Of a stretch of 64,000 nucleotides of DNA, positions 1 to 11,400 are shown one piece after another. Every line of letters starts with the position of its first letter. Within the stretch, counting starts at the first letter, position 1. Both the position numbers and the translations under genes were made by a program. The notes under the pieces were generated by a model. It did no database searches. It saw only the letters and a list, made by a program, of their open reading frames with translations, and had not been told where the DNA came from. Where the stretch lies: the NCBI RefSeq assembly GCF_002209485.1, contig NZ_NJIX01000009.1, forward strand, positions 248,001 through 312,000. Direction: 5' to 3'. Origin of the DNA: Achromobacter sp. HZ34. Its GTDB lineage: Bacteria; Pseudomonadota; Gammaproteobacteria; Burkholderiales; Burkholderiaceae_B.

Positions 1-1991
<1,991 letters not shown>

Positions 1992-2168
1992 GGGCGGGAA
2001 TCCGTGACAGACGCGCCTGGAACCAGGCGTGGATCCGCAAATTAGCAAGTGCCGTGCCCAGGGCGCGGCGGTTCGCGCTGCAAGCGCCGCGTCGCCAAGT
2101 CACCAGTGTTCGGTCTGGTGTACCGGCCCCTTGTCTGCCGGGCGCTTTGCCGCCGTTAGTGCCCCACC

Positions 2169-4256
2169 TTACTGCTTCGGCGCTTCGCCGCCGATCAGCA
2201 CTTTTTCCAAATCCTGCGCGGAGACCGGCCGGCCAAGCAGATAGCCCTGCAGCGAATCGCAGCCCAGCTGCGTCAACAGCGCCTGCTGGTCGTTGGTCTC
2301 GACTCCCTCTGCAACGACGTTCAGGTTCAAGGTCTCGCCCAGCGCGATGATGGACGCCACGATGGCGGCGTCCTCGCTGCCGGCCTTCAGTTCGCTGATG
2401 AAGCCGCGATCGATCTTCAACTCGCTGGCGGGCAGGCGCTTCAGGTACAGCAGGCTCGAATAACCGGTGCCGAAGTCGTCGATGGAAATGCGCACGCCCA
2501 GTTCGCGTAGCTGGTGCAGGGTGACAAGGCTGGCATCGACGTCGCGCATGGCGGTGGTTTCGGTGATTTCCAGCACCAGCTGGTCGGTGCCGATGCGATG
2601 GCGCTCCAGGGCACCGCGCACGGCGGGGACGAAATTGGCGTGGGAAAACTGTACCGGTGAAATATTCACCGCCATCGAGAGCTCGTTGCGGCCGCGCGTG
2701 CGCCAGTCCGCCAGTTGGCGGCAGGCTTCGTCGATGACCCATTCGCCTATCGAGACGATCTGTCCGGTGCGCTCGGCCAGCGGTATGAAGTCGTCCGGCA
2801 TGACCATGCCGCGGGTCGGATGGCGCCAGCGCAGCAGCGCTTCGACGCCGGTCACGGGGCCGTCCGGCGCACGGAACTTGGGCTGATAGTGCAGTTCGAA
2901 TTCCTGGCGCTTGAGCGCCAGCCGCAGGTCCTGCAATAGCGCCATATGGCTGGCGCCGTTGCTCTTCATCGATGTCTCGAAGAAGCAGTACTGGTTGCGG
3001 CCAAGGGATTTGGCGTGATACATCGCCGTGTCGGCGGCCTTGAGCAGGTCTTCCGGCGTGTTGGCATCGCCGGGATAGATGGCGATGCCGACGCTGACCG
3101 TCACCAGCAGGTCCTGCCCCTGGAGGGCCAGCGGCTCGCCGATCAGGCGCACCAGCTCGTCGGCAATGGTCGCGGCGTCCTGCGGGTCGTTGATGGTGGC
3201 GACCAGCACGAATTCATCGCCGCCCACCCGGGCCACCGTATCCTGGGCCCGCACACTCTGCCGGATGCGTCCCGCCATCTGCACCAGCAAGTGGTCGCCC
3301 GCCTGGTGGCCGTAGGAATCGTTGACTTCCTTGAAGCCGTCCAGGTCCAGGAACATCACCGCGACCTGGTTCTTGGCCGCCTCGGCGTGTTCCACCGCCT
3401 GCTTCAGCCGGTCGCCCAGCAGCAGCCGGTTGGGCAGCTTGGTCAGGTTGTCGTGCAGCACTAGGTGCGACAGTTCCAGGTTGGCTTCGGCCAGCGAGCG
3501 CGAAAGCTGGGCCGTGCTCAATTCCATGCGCAAGTCCAGCACGGACGTGATCAGGGCCACGCTGAGCACCGCCACGGTGGCCACGATGATGGGAAAGGAC
3601 AGGCCGGTAGTGTTCAGCCCGCCGCTGATGGCGGCGCCGCAGATGGAACCGGGGGGGAAGTTGGCGGCGGCCATGCCGGTGTAGTGCATGGCGACGATGG
3701 CCAGTGCCATCAGCACGGACGCCCCCATGCGTAATTGGCGCACCCGCTTGCTGTAGAGCCGCAACTGGTGGGCGATCCACAGGGCCGCGCCGGCGGCCAG
3801 CACGGCAATCATGATCGAGGCGGTGACCAGCGCGGGGGTGTAGATGATGGGAGGCTGCATCTTCATCGACGCCATGCCGGTGTAGTGCATGAGGGCAATG
3901 CCCGCGCCCATGATGAAAGCGCCGGCGATCAGTTGCGGCCAGGGCAGCCGGTCGCGGCTGGCCATCCACAAGGCGAACATGGACGCGCCGATGGCGACCA
4001 GCAGCGACGCCAGGGTCAGGGGCAGGTCGTAGGCCAGCTCGATAGGCAGGCTGAAGGCGATCATGCCGATGAAGTGCATGGACCAGATGCCCATGCCCAG
4101 CGCGGTGCCGCCGCCCAGCAACCACCAACGGGCGGCGACCCTGCCTGCGCTGTTGATGCGGCCGACGAGGTCGAGGGCGGTATATGACGCCAGCAGTGCA
4201 ACGAGGATCGAGCACAACACCAGCGGTGTGTTGTAGCTACCGGACAGCATTGACAC
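2169..4256 (-). CDS. MHYT-GGDEF-EAL cyclic-di-GMP signalling protein
   Basis: Membrane sensor joined to cyclic-di-GMP synthesis and breakdown domains, 695 residues. The N-terminal third is a seven-helix MHYT domain with three motif copies (MHFIGM near residue 60, MHYTGM near 122 and 189), a fold proposed to bind copper and sense a gas. GGDEF follows with an intact RVGGDEF active site. The C-terminal EAL domain keeps EALLRW, EITETTAM, DFGTGYSS, KIDRGF and VAEGVET, so both activities look possible. The listed start is GTG at 4256; an in-frame ATG at 4250 is an equally good start. It is transcribed alone, divergently from the gene at 4383. Confidence 0.93.
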   Translation of the reverse strand: MSMLSGSYNTPLVLCSILVALLASYTALDLVGRINSAGRVAARWWLLGGGTALGMGIWSMHFIGMIAFSLPIELAYDLPLTLASLLVAIGASMFALWMASRDRLPWPQLIAGAFIMGAGIALMHYTGMASMKMQPPIIYTPALVTASIMIAVLAAGAALWIAHQLRLYSKRVRQLRMGASVLMALAIVAMHYTGMAAANFPPGSICGAAISGGLNTTGLSFPIIVATVAVLSVALITSVLDLRMELSTAQLSRSLAEANLELSHLVLHDNLTKLPNRLLLGDRLKQAVEHAEAAKNQVAVMFLDLDGFKEVNDSYGHQAGDHLLVQMAGRIRQSVRAQDTVARVGGDEFVLVATINDPQDAATIADELVRLIGEPLALQGQDLLVTVSVGIAIYPGDANTPEDLLKAADTAMYHAKSLGRNQYCFFETSMKSNGASHMALLQDLRLALKRQEFELHYQPKFRAPDGPVTGVEALLRWRHPTRGMVMPDDFIPLAERTGQIVSIGEWVIDEACRQLADWRTRGRNELSMAVNISPVQFSHANFVPAVRGALERHRIGTDQLVLEITETTAMRDVDASLVTLHQLRELGVRISIDDFGTGYSSLLYLKRLPASELKIDRGFISELKAGSEDAAIVASIIALGETLNLNVVAEGVETNDQQALLTQLGCDSLQGYLLGRPVSAQDLEKVLIGGEAPKQ

Positions 4257-4382
4257 TTTCGCTCACTTTTTTAATTTTTGAGACAAAGAGCGCAATCATG
4301 TCACTTTTCTGTGCCTGTTGCTGCAATCGTCTCAATGGGAATGGCAATTGCTCCGCCCGATGTTGTTTTCCGGGAGTTCTCG

Positions 4383-4925
4383 ATGAGCAAGCTAAGCGAT
4401 ACTTTGCATGGCCTGGCCGTGGAACTAGGCGCGGAATCGCCCCTGGACGAGGGCACGACGGTTACGCCCGGCGCGGCCGCCGTCTCCTCGGCCGCCTCCG
4501 CGCCCGTGCCTGCAACCCGCGTTCCAGCCGGGTCCGGTGGAGCACCGTCGGCTGCCGCGGCGCCCAAGGTTGCAGCCCCCACGACCTATCCGTCTGCCGC
4601 GGGATTGCCGGTCTCGGCTGAACATGAATACGCGATTTATACCTCCGCGGGCCGGATCTATATCCAGGACGCCACGGGCAAGGTCATCGGGCTGGGTGAC
4701 CTGATGGAAGAGGCGCATATCTACCGCTACGAACTGGATGAGGGCGGCATCAGCGGCGATGGCTTTCCAGATCTCGGGGCGGCCCTGCGCGACCTGTCCG
4801 GCCACGTCACCTTTGCCTATATCGACGGATTGTTTCGCAGCCAGACCGACGTCGCCGACGAGGCCACCCTGCATTCCGTGTCGGTCCCGGCGATACGCCT
4901 GCGCTTGGCGCCCGGCGCGGTGTGA
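4383..4925 (+). CDS. Hypothetical protein with Ala/Pro-rich N-terminal linker
   Basis: 180 residues, not recognised. The ATG at 4383 is chosen because GGGAG lies about 8 bases upstream; the open frame extends further 5' without a ribosome site. Residues 20-75 are low-complexity Ala/Pro/Ser/Val, like a flexible linker. The last 100 residues look folded and acidic (EYAIYTSAGRIYIQD, IGLGDLMEEAHIYRYELDEGG). There is no signal peptide or membrane segment. It stands between the c-di-GMP gene and a glycine-zipper protein; no role can be assigned. Confidence 0.7.
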   Translation: MSKLSDTLHGLAVELGAESPLDEGTTVTPGAAAVSSAASAPVPATRVPAGSGGAPSAAAAPKVAAPTTYPSAAGLPVSAEHEYAIYTSAGRIYIQDATGKVIGLGDLMEEAHIYRYELDEGGISGDGFPDLGAALRDLSGHVTFAYIDGLFRSQTDVADEATLHSVSVPAIRLRLAPGAV

Positions 4926-5056
4926 TACGCCGCGCCGGCTGTCTGCACTGATGGATGCATGACGCATCGCGTACAAGGCAGGGACGCGTGACGCAGGACC
5001 GCATGTAGGGCGCCGCGCCCCCGCGGCGCCCAAGCATCACAACGAGGAGACACATC

Positions 5057-5719
5057 ATGGCTTTGATCGTTGCTGCACGCTTTACCACCTTCGACGAGGC
5101 GCAGTCAGCCGCGCGCGACTTGTTCGCCAACGGCTTCAGTGAAGACGACGTGCATATCTTTTACGTCAATATGGCCGGGGCCCATGGCGCGTATCCGATC
5201 GGCGGCGACCGGCCGGCGGATCCGGATGCGGGGCCTGCGCAGTATGGCGCGCTGTTGGGCGGCGCCGGCCTGGGCCTGATAGGCGCGGTCGTGGGCGGCC
5301 TGATCGCATCGGCGCTGACGCTGCCGTCCCTGGCCGTGCTGGCCGTCGCCGGTGTCGGCGCCTACATCGGGTCCTTGATGGGCGCCATGTTCGTGGTGGG
5401 CAAGCGCAAGCCGGGCTCGGCGCCGCGCGCCAGTGGCCAGCCGGATCACCCCGAAGCCCGCCATGCGGGTGTGTTGCTGGCGCTGCATACGGAACTGACG
5501 CGTGAGGCCGACGCCTGTCGCCTGTTACGCGCGGCGGGCGGGGTCGATGTCGAACGCGCCAACGGCCGCTGGCAGGATGGCCACTGGGTCGACTTCGATC
5601 CCCTGCGTCCGCCGGAGCGCGAGCCGGAATACATGGTGAATCCGTCCGCTGGAGCGCCCGTCGTCGGCGCGGCGGCTGCGGATCCGCGCATGCCAGCCTC
5701 GACGATAGCGCCGAGGTAG
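5057..5719 (+). CDS. Glycine-zipper membrane protein, possible stress protein
   Basis: 220 residues. The N-terminus (residues 1-40: ARFTTFDEAQSAARDLFANGF) resembles the ferredoxin-like domain of general-stress and 'heat induced stress' proteins. Residues 70-120 are a Gly/Ala-rich hydrophobic stretch (LLGGAGLGLIGAVVGGL, then GAYIGSLMGAMF) that could form two small-residue membrane helices. The C-terminal 80 residues are polar and proline-rich. AACGAGGAGACACATC before the ATG gives a clear ribosome site. It probably sits in the inner membrane. The function is inferred only by resemblance. Confidence 0.78.
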   Translation: MALIVAARFTTFDEAQSAARDLFANGFSEDDVHIFYVNMAGAHGAYPIGGDRPADPDAGPAQYGALLGGAGLGLIGAVVGGLIASALTLPSLAVLAVAGVGAYIGSLMGAMFVVGKRKPGSAPRASGQPDHPEARHAGVLLALHTELTREADACRLLRAAGGVDVERANGRWQDGHWVDFDPLRPPEREPEYMVNPSAGAPVVGAAAADPRMPASTIAPR

Positions 5720-5919
5720 GAGTTGATTCCCCCCAGAATCGCCCCGGCGCGCGGATCATAAAATCATGATTCCTTTCGGAAAATTAACCATGCTTAACTG
5801 ATACGACTTGAGATAATTCGGGTTTCTACCTAGGTCCCGGCGCCACAGAATGCGTCATCGGGAAAACAACGTGTCCGCTGACAGAGACACTCCCGCAACA
5901 AAAACCAGGAAACCCACGA

Positions 5920-6246
5920 ATGAAGCTCCTTACCTCCACGCTGATCCTTTCGTTCGCCATGATCGGCGCCGCGCATGCCGCCACCCCCCGAGGCGACACC
6001 AACAACGAGCCCTTCCAGGGCGTATACGGCCAGCAGTCCAGCACGGTCACCCGCGCGCAGGTCCAGGCCGAATTGCGGGAGGCCCGTGCCAACGGCATGC
6101 CGGCCGTCAGCGAGTCGAACAACATGACCTTCATGAGCAAGCCGGATACTGGTGTGACACGTGCCCAGATCGCCGCTGAAGCCCGTGAGACCCCGGGAGC
6201 CACGGCCTTCGGCGATCCCAACAACGAGCCGTTCAGCGCGAGCTGA
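5920..6246 (+). CDS. DUF4148 family secreted protein
   Basis: 108 residues with a clear Sec signal peptide (MKLLTSTLILSFAMIGAAHA, cut after AHA). The mature part carries two copies of the DUF4148 helix, VTRAQVQAELREARANG and VTRAQIAAEARETPGA, and the repeated phrase DxNNEPF near both ends. DUF4148 proteins are short, exported, of unknown function and multiplied in Burkholderiales. This is one of the features that suggests the host group. The gene is monocistronic and ends before a strong bidirectional hairpin. Confidence 0.85.
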   Translation: MKLLTSTLILSFAMIGAAHAATPRGDTNNEPFQGVYGQQSSTVTRAQVQAELREARANGMPAVSESNNMTFMSKPDTGVTRAQIAAEARETPGATAFGDPNNEPFSAS

Positions 6247-6328
6247 TGGCCTGGGGGCTACCGCCGCGATTGCAGCCGGATCTGTGAGCGGCGGTGCCTC
6301 GAGCGCCGGCGCTGGCCGCAAAGGAAAG

Positions 6329-6376
6329 GGCCCCGCGCTTGCACTGCATGATCGCAGTGCAAGCGCGGGGCCTTTT
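6329..6376. terminator. Strong bidirectional intrinsic terminator
   Basis: A perfect 19-bp inverted repeat (6329-6347 with 6354-6372), with a 6-base loop, is followed by TTTT on the plus strand and flanked by AAA on the left. It separates the DUF4148 gene from the convergent small gene at 6491. Confidence 0.85.
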
Positions 6377-6490
6377 CGCAGTGGTCCGCCGGGGTCGTTT
6401 GTCACCGACCCTACCGACGCTATCCGCGCTGTCGCGCCGTCCACGTGGGTGGCGCCGCCCGCCACGGGCAGACGCCAGACAGTGTGGTCC

Positions 6491-6742
6491 TTAAAGAATC
6501 GTGTAAACCGGCTTACCGGAGGCACGGATGCCTCGTACCGACAGCATCAGGTTGCGCGCATGGCGTTCGGCTTCTTCTTCGCTTTCGAAGATCAACGGCG
6601 ACGGCACATGCACGACATCTTCCAGCGATCCGCTGGTCCGCTTGCGGCGGGTGGTCACGCGCACGCGATAGTCGCCGTCACGGGCCAGGATCTGGCACTG
6701 AACCCGATAACCGTCGATGGATATATCCGCAATCCTTTCCAT
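6491..6742 (-). CDS. Small hypothetical protein, 83 aa
   Basis: Not recognised by name. The ATG at 6742 is preceded by AAGGAG at ideal spacing; the open frame runs further upstream but without a ribosome site. The product is a compact alpha/beta-looking soluble protein (MERIADISIDGYRVQCQIL, then a basic hairpin TTRRKRTSG, then FESEEEAERHARNLML). It has no signal or membrane segment. It is transcribed away from chaA and converges on the terminator at 6329. Confidence 0.72.
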   Translation of the reverse strand: MERIADISIDGYRVQCQILARDGDYRVRVTTRRKRTSGSLEDVVHVPSPLIFESEEEAERHARNLMLSVRGIRASGKPVYTIL

Positions 6743-6960
6743 GTTTGCTCCTTGGATCCGGGCTCTGCTCGCCCGCCGACGCTGTGCATTGCAGCAATGC
6801 GACAGCGATAGCAATCAGCGTGCCTGGGGGCAAATCCTTGTTCCGTAAGGATATTGTCAGTGGTGGGCGTGGCGCGGCTCCGCAGCGTGCGGCGCCGGGC
6901 ACGCGCGGTTTGAAAGAGCCAGGCAGCTCCGCGCACCGGCCTTGCAGGGCATCGCGAGTC

Positions 6961-8058
6961 CTACAACCCGATCGCGGTCAGCATCAGGAAGGTCAGGAAC
7001 AGCACCAGATGCGTCATCCCCTCAATGGCATTGGTCTGCCCGTCGTTGAGATTGATCGCCGCCACCACCAGCGTGATCACCGTCATCACCGCCTGCACCG
7101 GCGTCATCGCCATCTGCAGGGGTTGCCCCAGGCACATGGCGAGCAGGGTGATAACGGGAATCGTCAGCGTGACGGTCGACAGCGACGCGCCCATGGCGAT
7201 ATTGACGGTGGACTGCATGCGGTTGCGCAAGGCGGCGCGCAGGGCGGTGATGATCTCGGGACCGGCGGAGATGATCGCCACCACCAAGGCCAGCAGGGCG
7301 ACGGGCGCGTGGGTGCCTTCCAGTGCGGCCGGCATCGACGTCGACAGCGCTTCCGCCAGCGTGCCCACGATCGCCACGCCCGCCAGCATGATGACGATGG
7401 ACGCCACAGTGCCGTCCTCGGCCGGTTCCTCGGTGTCCAGGGGCGGCGGCGGGCGGCGCTTCTTGTCGGGGTAGCTGTAGCTGAAGAAATAGCTGTGCGG
7501 CCCCACCTGCATGCGCAGGAAGACGCCGTACAGCAGCACCAGGGCGACCATCGTGAAGACGTTGTAGACGGCCCACGAATGCGTCGGCACGAATTCCGGC
7601 ACCACCATGGCGATGCCCATGGCGGTGAGGATCATGGCGGTATAGGTGCGCCCGGAGTCGTCGTTATAGGACTGCTCGCCATGCTTGAAACCGCCGATCA
7701 GCGCGGCCAGGCCCAGCGTGCCGTTGATGTCCAGCATGACGGCGGCGTAGATGCTGTCGCGCGCCAGGGTGGGCGTGCCATGGTTGAACAGGATGATGCC
7801 CAGGACGATGACCTCGACGCCCACCGCTGACAGCGTCAGCAGCATGCTGCCGTAGGGATCGCCCATCTTGTGGGCGAGCAGTTCCGCGTGGTGCGCCACG
7901 CTCATCGACGCGGCCAGGATGGCCAGCACCACGAGCACGGACACCGCCAGCGCGGCGGGCCAGCCGCTGTCGACGGCACGTTCCGTGATGCCCGAATGGG
8001 CGACGAAGGCCAGCAGCAGGGCCAGCACCAGAAACTTTTCTTGCTTGAGCAAAGACAT
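6961..8058 (-). CDS. chaA: Calcium/proton antiporter ChaA
   Basis: Exchanges cytoplasmic Ca2+ (or Na+/K+) for protons. It has 365 residues, matching the 366 of E. coli ChaA. About eleven hydrophobic helices form two homologous halves, each with the CaCA alpha-repeat acid: SAVGVEVIVLG in the first half and ISAGPEIITALRAALRN in the second. A polar acidic loop (PPPPLDTEEPAEDG) separates the halves, as usual in this family. The ATG at 8058 is used because upstream codons run into the terminator of the DUF934 gene. The gene stands alone. Confidence 0.92.
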   Translation of the reverse strand: MSLLKQEKFLVLALLLAFVAHSGITERAVDSGWPAALAVSVLVVLAILAASMSVAHHAELLAHKMGDPYGSMLLTLSAVGVEVIVLGIILFNHGTPTLARDSIYAAVMLDINGTLGLAALIGGFKHGEQSYNDDSGRTYTAMILTAMGIAMVVPEFVPTHSWAVYNVFTMVALVLLYGVFLRMQVGPHSYFFSYSYPDKKRRPPPPLDTEEPAEDGTVASIVIMLAGVAIVGTLAEALSTSMPAALEGTHAPVALLALVVAIISAGPEIITALRAALRNRMQSTVNIAMGASLSTVTLTIPVITLLAMCLGQPLQMAMTPVQAVMTVITLVVAAINLNDGQTNAIEGMTHLVLFLTFLMLTAIGL

Positions 8059-8111
8059 AGGATTACGCGGGTCGGGGGAGGGCAAGCAAGCGACCAAGGA
8101 TACCAAAGCAA

Positions 8112-8136
8112 AACGCCGCCCGGAGGGGGCGGCGTT
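8112..8136 (-). terminator. Intrinsic terminator of the reductase-DUF934 unit
   Basis: 10-bp GC-rich stem (8112-8121 with 8127-8136) and a 5-base loop, followed on the minus strand by a short T-run (TTTTGCTTT). It lies directly after the DUF934 gene and before chaA. Confidence 0.65.
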
Positions 8137-8150
8137 GGGGAGCTGGCGCT

Positions 8151-8657
8151 TCAGGCTGCCAGCGGGCGCGGGTACTCGCGCTGGTAATGCACCGTGAACG
8201 TGCTCAACGCTTCCAGGGCCTTGCGCGGATCGTGGCCTTCCTTGACGACGAAGCTGTCGAAGCCGCAGCGGGCCTGGTAGTGGATGGTGTCGATGAGGAT
8301 ATCGCCTACCGCGCGCAATTCGCCTTCCCAACCGTAATGGGAGCGCAAGCGCTGCGCGATGGAATAGCCGCGGCCGTCGGTGTACGCGGGGAATTCGATG
8401 GCGATGTAGGTGATGCCCGTGGGATCGATGCGGCCTTTGCCGTCTTGCGCCAGGTCAGCAGCATCATCTGCCGGGCCCAGCAGCACGGCCACCGGATGCT
8501 GGCGTGCGCGCAAGGTGTCGCGTCCGGCCAGCCAGGTGGCCAGCGGCACTTCCCAGCCCGGCTCGTCGGGCGGCAGCGCGGTGGCGTCGTCCTCGGGCGG
8601 GACGAAGCGCTGGGTGGTGTTGTCGATAAGCTCGCCGTAGCGGATCAGGTTTTTCAT
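8151..8657 (-). CDS. DUF934 protein, partner of siroheme reductase
   Basis: 168 residues. The conserved C-terminal region contains GRGYSIAQRLRSHYGWEGELRAVGDIL and GFDSFVVKEGHD, the signature of DUF934. In beta-proteobacteria this family nearly always follows the sulfite/nitrite reductase gene. Here it begins 13 bases after that gene, so the two are co-transcribed. Its biochemical role is not established; an accessory or electron-transfer role is the usual guess. It has no signal peptide. Confidence 0.88.
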   Translation of the reverse strand: MKNLIRYGELIDNTTQRFVPPEDDATALPPDEPGWEVPLATWLAGRDTLRARQHPVAVLLGPADDAADLAQDGKGRIDPTGITYIAIEFPAYTDGRGYSIAQRLRSHYGWEGELRAVGDILIDTIHYQARCGFDSFVVKEGHDPRKALEALSTFTVHYQREYPRPLAA

Positions 8658-8670
8658 GATGGTCGGGGTA

Positions 8671-10404
8671 TCAGGCGTGCGCCGGTTCGCCGGCTGGGTC
8701 TTTGGCGGGCTCGTTGTAGACGTCGGCCTTGAACGGGTCGATGCCGACGCGGGTGACCACGTCGACGAAGCGGTCCACTTCGCTGTCGCGCAGGCGCAGG
8801 TAGGTCTGGATCAGCTTCTCGACCACGCCCGGCACTTCGTCACGGGCAAACGACGGGCCGATGATGCGGCCGATGGCGGCGCCGCCGGCGCGCTTCGGAT
8901 CGACGTCGTTCAGGTCGTTTTCACCGCCGTGCTGGCGGCCGCCGATGGTGACCTGGTACCACTCCTCGCCGGCCTTATCCACGCCCAGGATGCCGATGTG
9001 GCCGACGTGATGGTGGCCGCAGGCGTTGATACAGCCGGAGATGTTGAGATCCAGCTCGCCGATCTCGAACAGGTAGTCGAGGTCGTCGAAGCGGGCCTGG
9101 ATGGCCTGCGCCACCGGGATCGACACCGCATTGGCCAGGGCGCAGAAATCGCCCCCCGGACAGGCGATGATGTTGGTCAGCAGGCCGATATTGGGGGTGG
9201 CCAGTTGCAGCGGCTTGAGCGCTTCCCACAGGGCGTGCAGGCGGTCGAGCCGCACGTCGGGCAGGATCAGGTTCTGTTCGTGCGACACGCGCAGTTCGCC
9301 GTGCGAATAGTCGTCGGCCAGGTCGGCGATGGCATCCATCTGGGCATCGGTGACGTCGCCAGGCGGAGTGCCGGTGGCCTTCAAGGAAAGGCTGACCGAC
9401 GCATAGCCCGCCACGCGGTGCGCATGCGTATTCTTGCGCAGCCAGCGCGCGAACGCGGGGTCGGCGGCAGCCTGCGCGGCGGTCGGATCGGCGGCCGTGG
9501 CGGCGTCGGCATCGTATTGCGGCCAGGTGAAGCGGCTGGCGATGCGGTCCAGGTCTTCCTGCTTCAGGCGGTTAGGACCGTCCTTGATGAAGGCCCATTC
9601 TTCTTCGACCTGTTGCGCGTACACCTCGGGCGTCAGGTCCTTGACCAGGATCTTGATGCGCGCCTTGTACTTGTTGTCGCGGCGGCCATGCAGGTTGTAG
9701 ACCCGCAGCGCGGCCTGCAGGTAGGTCAGCAGGTCGTACCAGGCGACGAAGGGGCGGATCAGCTTGCCGACGATGGGCGTGCGGCCCATGCCGCCGCCGA
9801 CCCAGACGCGGAAGCCGGTGACGCCGTCCTGCTCCACCGCCTGCAGGCCGATGTCATGCACGCCGACGGCCGCGCGGTCTTCCAGCGCGCCGCTGACGGC
9901 GATCTTGAACTTGCGGGGCAGGAAGGCGAATTCGGGGTGCAGCATGGACCACTGGCGGATGATCTCGCACCACACCAGCGGATTGGTCACTTCATCGGCG
10001 GCCACGCCGGCGAAGTGGTCGGTGGTGGTGTTGCGGATACAGTTGCCGCTGGTCTGGATGGCGTGCATCTGCACGGTGGCCAGGTCGGCCAGGATATCGG
10101 GCACTTCTTCCAGCTTGGGCCAGTTGAACTGCATGTTCTGGCGGGTGCTGAAGTGGCCGTAGCCGCGGTCGTATTTGCGGGCGATGTGGGCCAGCATGCG
10201 CAACTGGCGCGATGCCAGCATGCCGTAGGGGATGGCCACGCGCAGCATGGGCGCATGGCGCTGGATGTACAGGCCGTTTTGCAGGCGCAGGACGCGGAAG
10301 TCGTCCTCTGACAACTGGTTGGCCAGGAAGCGTTGCGTCTGGTCGCGGAATTGGGCGACACGCTCTTCGACCAGACGTTGGTCTATAGGGTCATACACAT
10401 ACAT
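8671..10404 (-). CDS. cysI: Siroheme-[4Fe-4S] sulfite/nitrite reductase
   Basis: Six-electron reduction of sulfite to sulfide or nitrite to ammonium, 577 residues, cytoplasmic. Two ferredoxin-like half-domains are visible (YGHFSTRQNMQFNW, GELRVSHEQNLILPD). The siroheme/4Fe-4S ligands are CPGGDFC (C-x5-C) near residue 412 and CINAC (C-x3-C) near 452. It has its own 5' region and is separated from the nas operon by the HU gene. Sequence alone does not decide between sulfite and nitrite. DUF934 next door favours CysI annotation, but the nas operon lacks nirBD, so it may also serve nitrate assimilation. Confidence 0.88.
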   Translation of the reverse strand: MYVYDPIDQRLVEERVAQFRDQTQRFLANQLSEDDFRVLRLQNGLYIQRHAPMLRVAIPYGMLASRQLRMLAHIARKYDRGYGHFSTRQNMQFNWPKLEEVPDILADLATVQMHAIQTSGNCIRNTTTDHFAGVAADEVTNPLVWCEIIRQWSMLHPEFAFLPRKFKIAVSGALEDRAAVGVHDIGLQAVEQDGVTGFRVWVGGGMGRTPIVGKLIRPFVAWYDLLTYLQAALRVYNLHGRRDNKYKARIKILVKDLTPEVYAQQVEEEWAFIKDGPNRLKQEDLDRIASRFTWPQYDADAATAADPTAAQAAADPAFARWLRKNTHAHRVAGYASVSLSLKATGTPPGDVTDAQMDAIADLADDYSHGELRVSHEQNLILPDVRLDRLHALWEALKPLQLATPNIGLLTNIIACPGGDFCALANAVSIPVAQAIQARFDDLDYLFEIGELDLNISGCINACGHHHVGHIGILGVDKAGEEWYQVTIGGRQHGGENDLNDVDPKRAGGAAIGRIIGPSFARDEVPGVVEKLIQTYLRLRDSEVDRFVDVVTRVGIDPFKADVYNEPAKDPAGEPAHA

Positions 10405-10735
10405 GATGCTTGCGCCTCGATACGCGTGGCAGGGCCAGACAGCGGCCGCAAAAAGGCCAAAACGGTAATCGTAGCGAATCTTTTGGCGTCATGTCGGCCT
10501 GATGACCGCTAACCCCCTGGTCTGGTTATTTGCTTAAGGCCTGGATTTATATAGAAATTCTTTTGCAGCACAGCAAAGCGACGCGGCCCGCACCGGCCTC
10601 ATGCCGGACAGCCGAGGATTCGGACCGATGGGGCGCTAGCCCAGGAAGAGGGGCGTGGGGGTTTACCCCCCACAATAAAAAATCCTCTCCGCCGGCAGCA
10701 AACGCCGGATAAGTAAACGCGGAAGGCGGAAAGCA
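10405..10735. other. Non-coding interval upstream of the reductase
   Basis: No gene is supportable here. It should hold the promoter of the siroheme reductase (minus strand); I see no clear consensus. A GC hairpin, GTGGGGG/CCCCCAC at 10655-10672, is flanked by A-rich sequence but has no proper T-run on either strand. Confidence 0.5.
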
Positions 10736-10736
10736 A

Positions 10737-10761
10737 AAAGCCCACCACGAGGGTGGGCTTT
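10737..10761 (-). terminator. Intrinsic terminator of the HU-like gene
   Basis: 8-bp stem AGCCCACC/GGTGGGCT (10739-10746 with 10752-10759), followed on the minus strand by TTTTTGC. It lies about 65 bases after the HU stop codon. Confidence 0.8.
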
Positions 10762-10827
10762 CGTCAGGACCGACGACGCGGCGCGCTCCGCGAACGGATC
10801 GCGCCGGTGGTCTGACCGCTTCAGTGA

Positions 10828-11292
10828 TTACTGAGCGGCGTCCTTCAGCTTCTTCAGCGGACGGACCTTGACCTTGACCGAAGCGGGCTTGGCCGGGAAC
10901 CAGCGCTCTTCACCCGAGAACGGATCCTTGCCGAAACGCTTCGGCTTGGCGGCAACCTTCTGCACCGACACCTTGAACAGGCCGGGCAGCGCGAATTCGC
11001 CAGCGCCCTTCTTGTTCACGGAGGCCAGCACGGCACCTTCCAGGCTGGCCAGGATCAGCTTGACCGACTTGGCTTCGACGCCGGTCTGTTCGACCAGGTG
11101 GGTCACCAGTTGGCTCTTGTTCAGAGCGGTCTTGATCACGGACACGGGAGCGGCCGCTTTCTTGGCGGGAGCTGCCTTGGTGGCTACGGCTTTCTTGGCC
11201 GGAGCCTTGACGGGGGCCTTAGCGGGCGCCTTGGCCGGAGCCTTCTTGGCAACGGTGGAAACTTTCTTAGCAGGAGCTTTTTTAGTGGCCAT
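10828..11292 (-). CDS. HU-family DNA-binding protein with histone-H1-like N-terminal tail
   Basis: Nucleoid protein of 154 residues. Residues 1-55 are a lysine/alanine/proline tail built from AKKAP and KAPAK repeats, like eukaryotic H1 tails. Residues 58-150 are an HU/IHF fold (NKSQLVTHLVEQTGV, LEGAVLASVNKKGAGEFALPGLFKV). The DNA-contacting arm is replaced by KRFGKDPFSGEERWFPAKPASVKVKV, as in other H1-like beta-proteobacterial HU proteins. ATG at 11292 begins MATKKAPAKK. Such proteins coat DNA with little specificity. It is a single-gene unit between the nas operon and the reductase. Confidence 0.9.
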   Translation of the reverse strand: MATKKAPAKKVSTVAKKAPAKAPAKAPVKAPAKKAVATKAAPAKKAAAPVSVIKTALNKSQLVTHLVEQTGVEAKSVKLILASLEGAVLASVNKKGAGEFALPGLFKVSVQKVAAKPKRFGKDPFSGEERWFPAKPASVKVKVRPLKKLKDAAQ

Positions 11293-11400
11293 GGTCGATG
11301 AAAGTGAGGGTTGAAATTTACGTGCCGCACGCCATGTGCCGGCTGAACGCGATGATAGCGGATGCCACGCGACTATGTACATTATTTGCGGGCGTTCACG

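Noticed and set aside
10655-10672. Hairpin GTGGGGG/CCCCCAC as a terminator
   Set aside because: No T-run follows on either strand, so only the hairpin at 10737-10761 is called.
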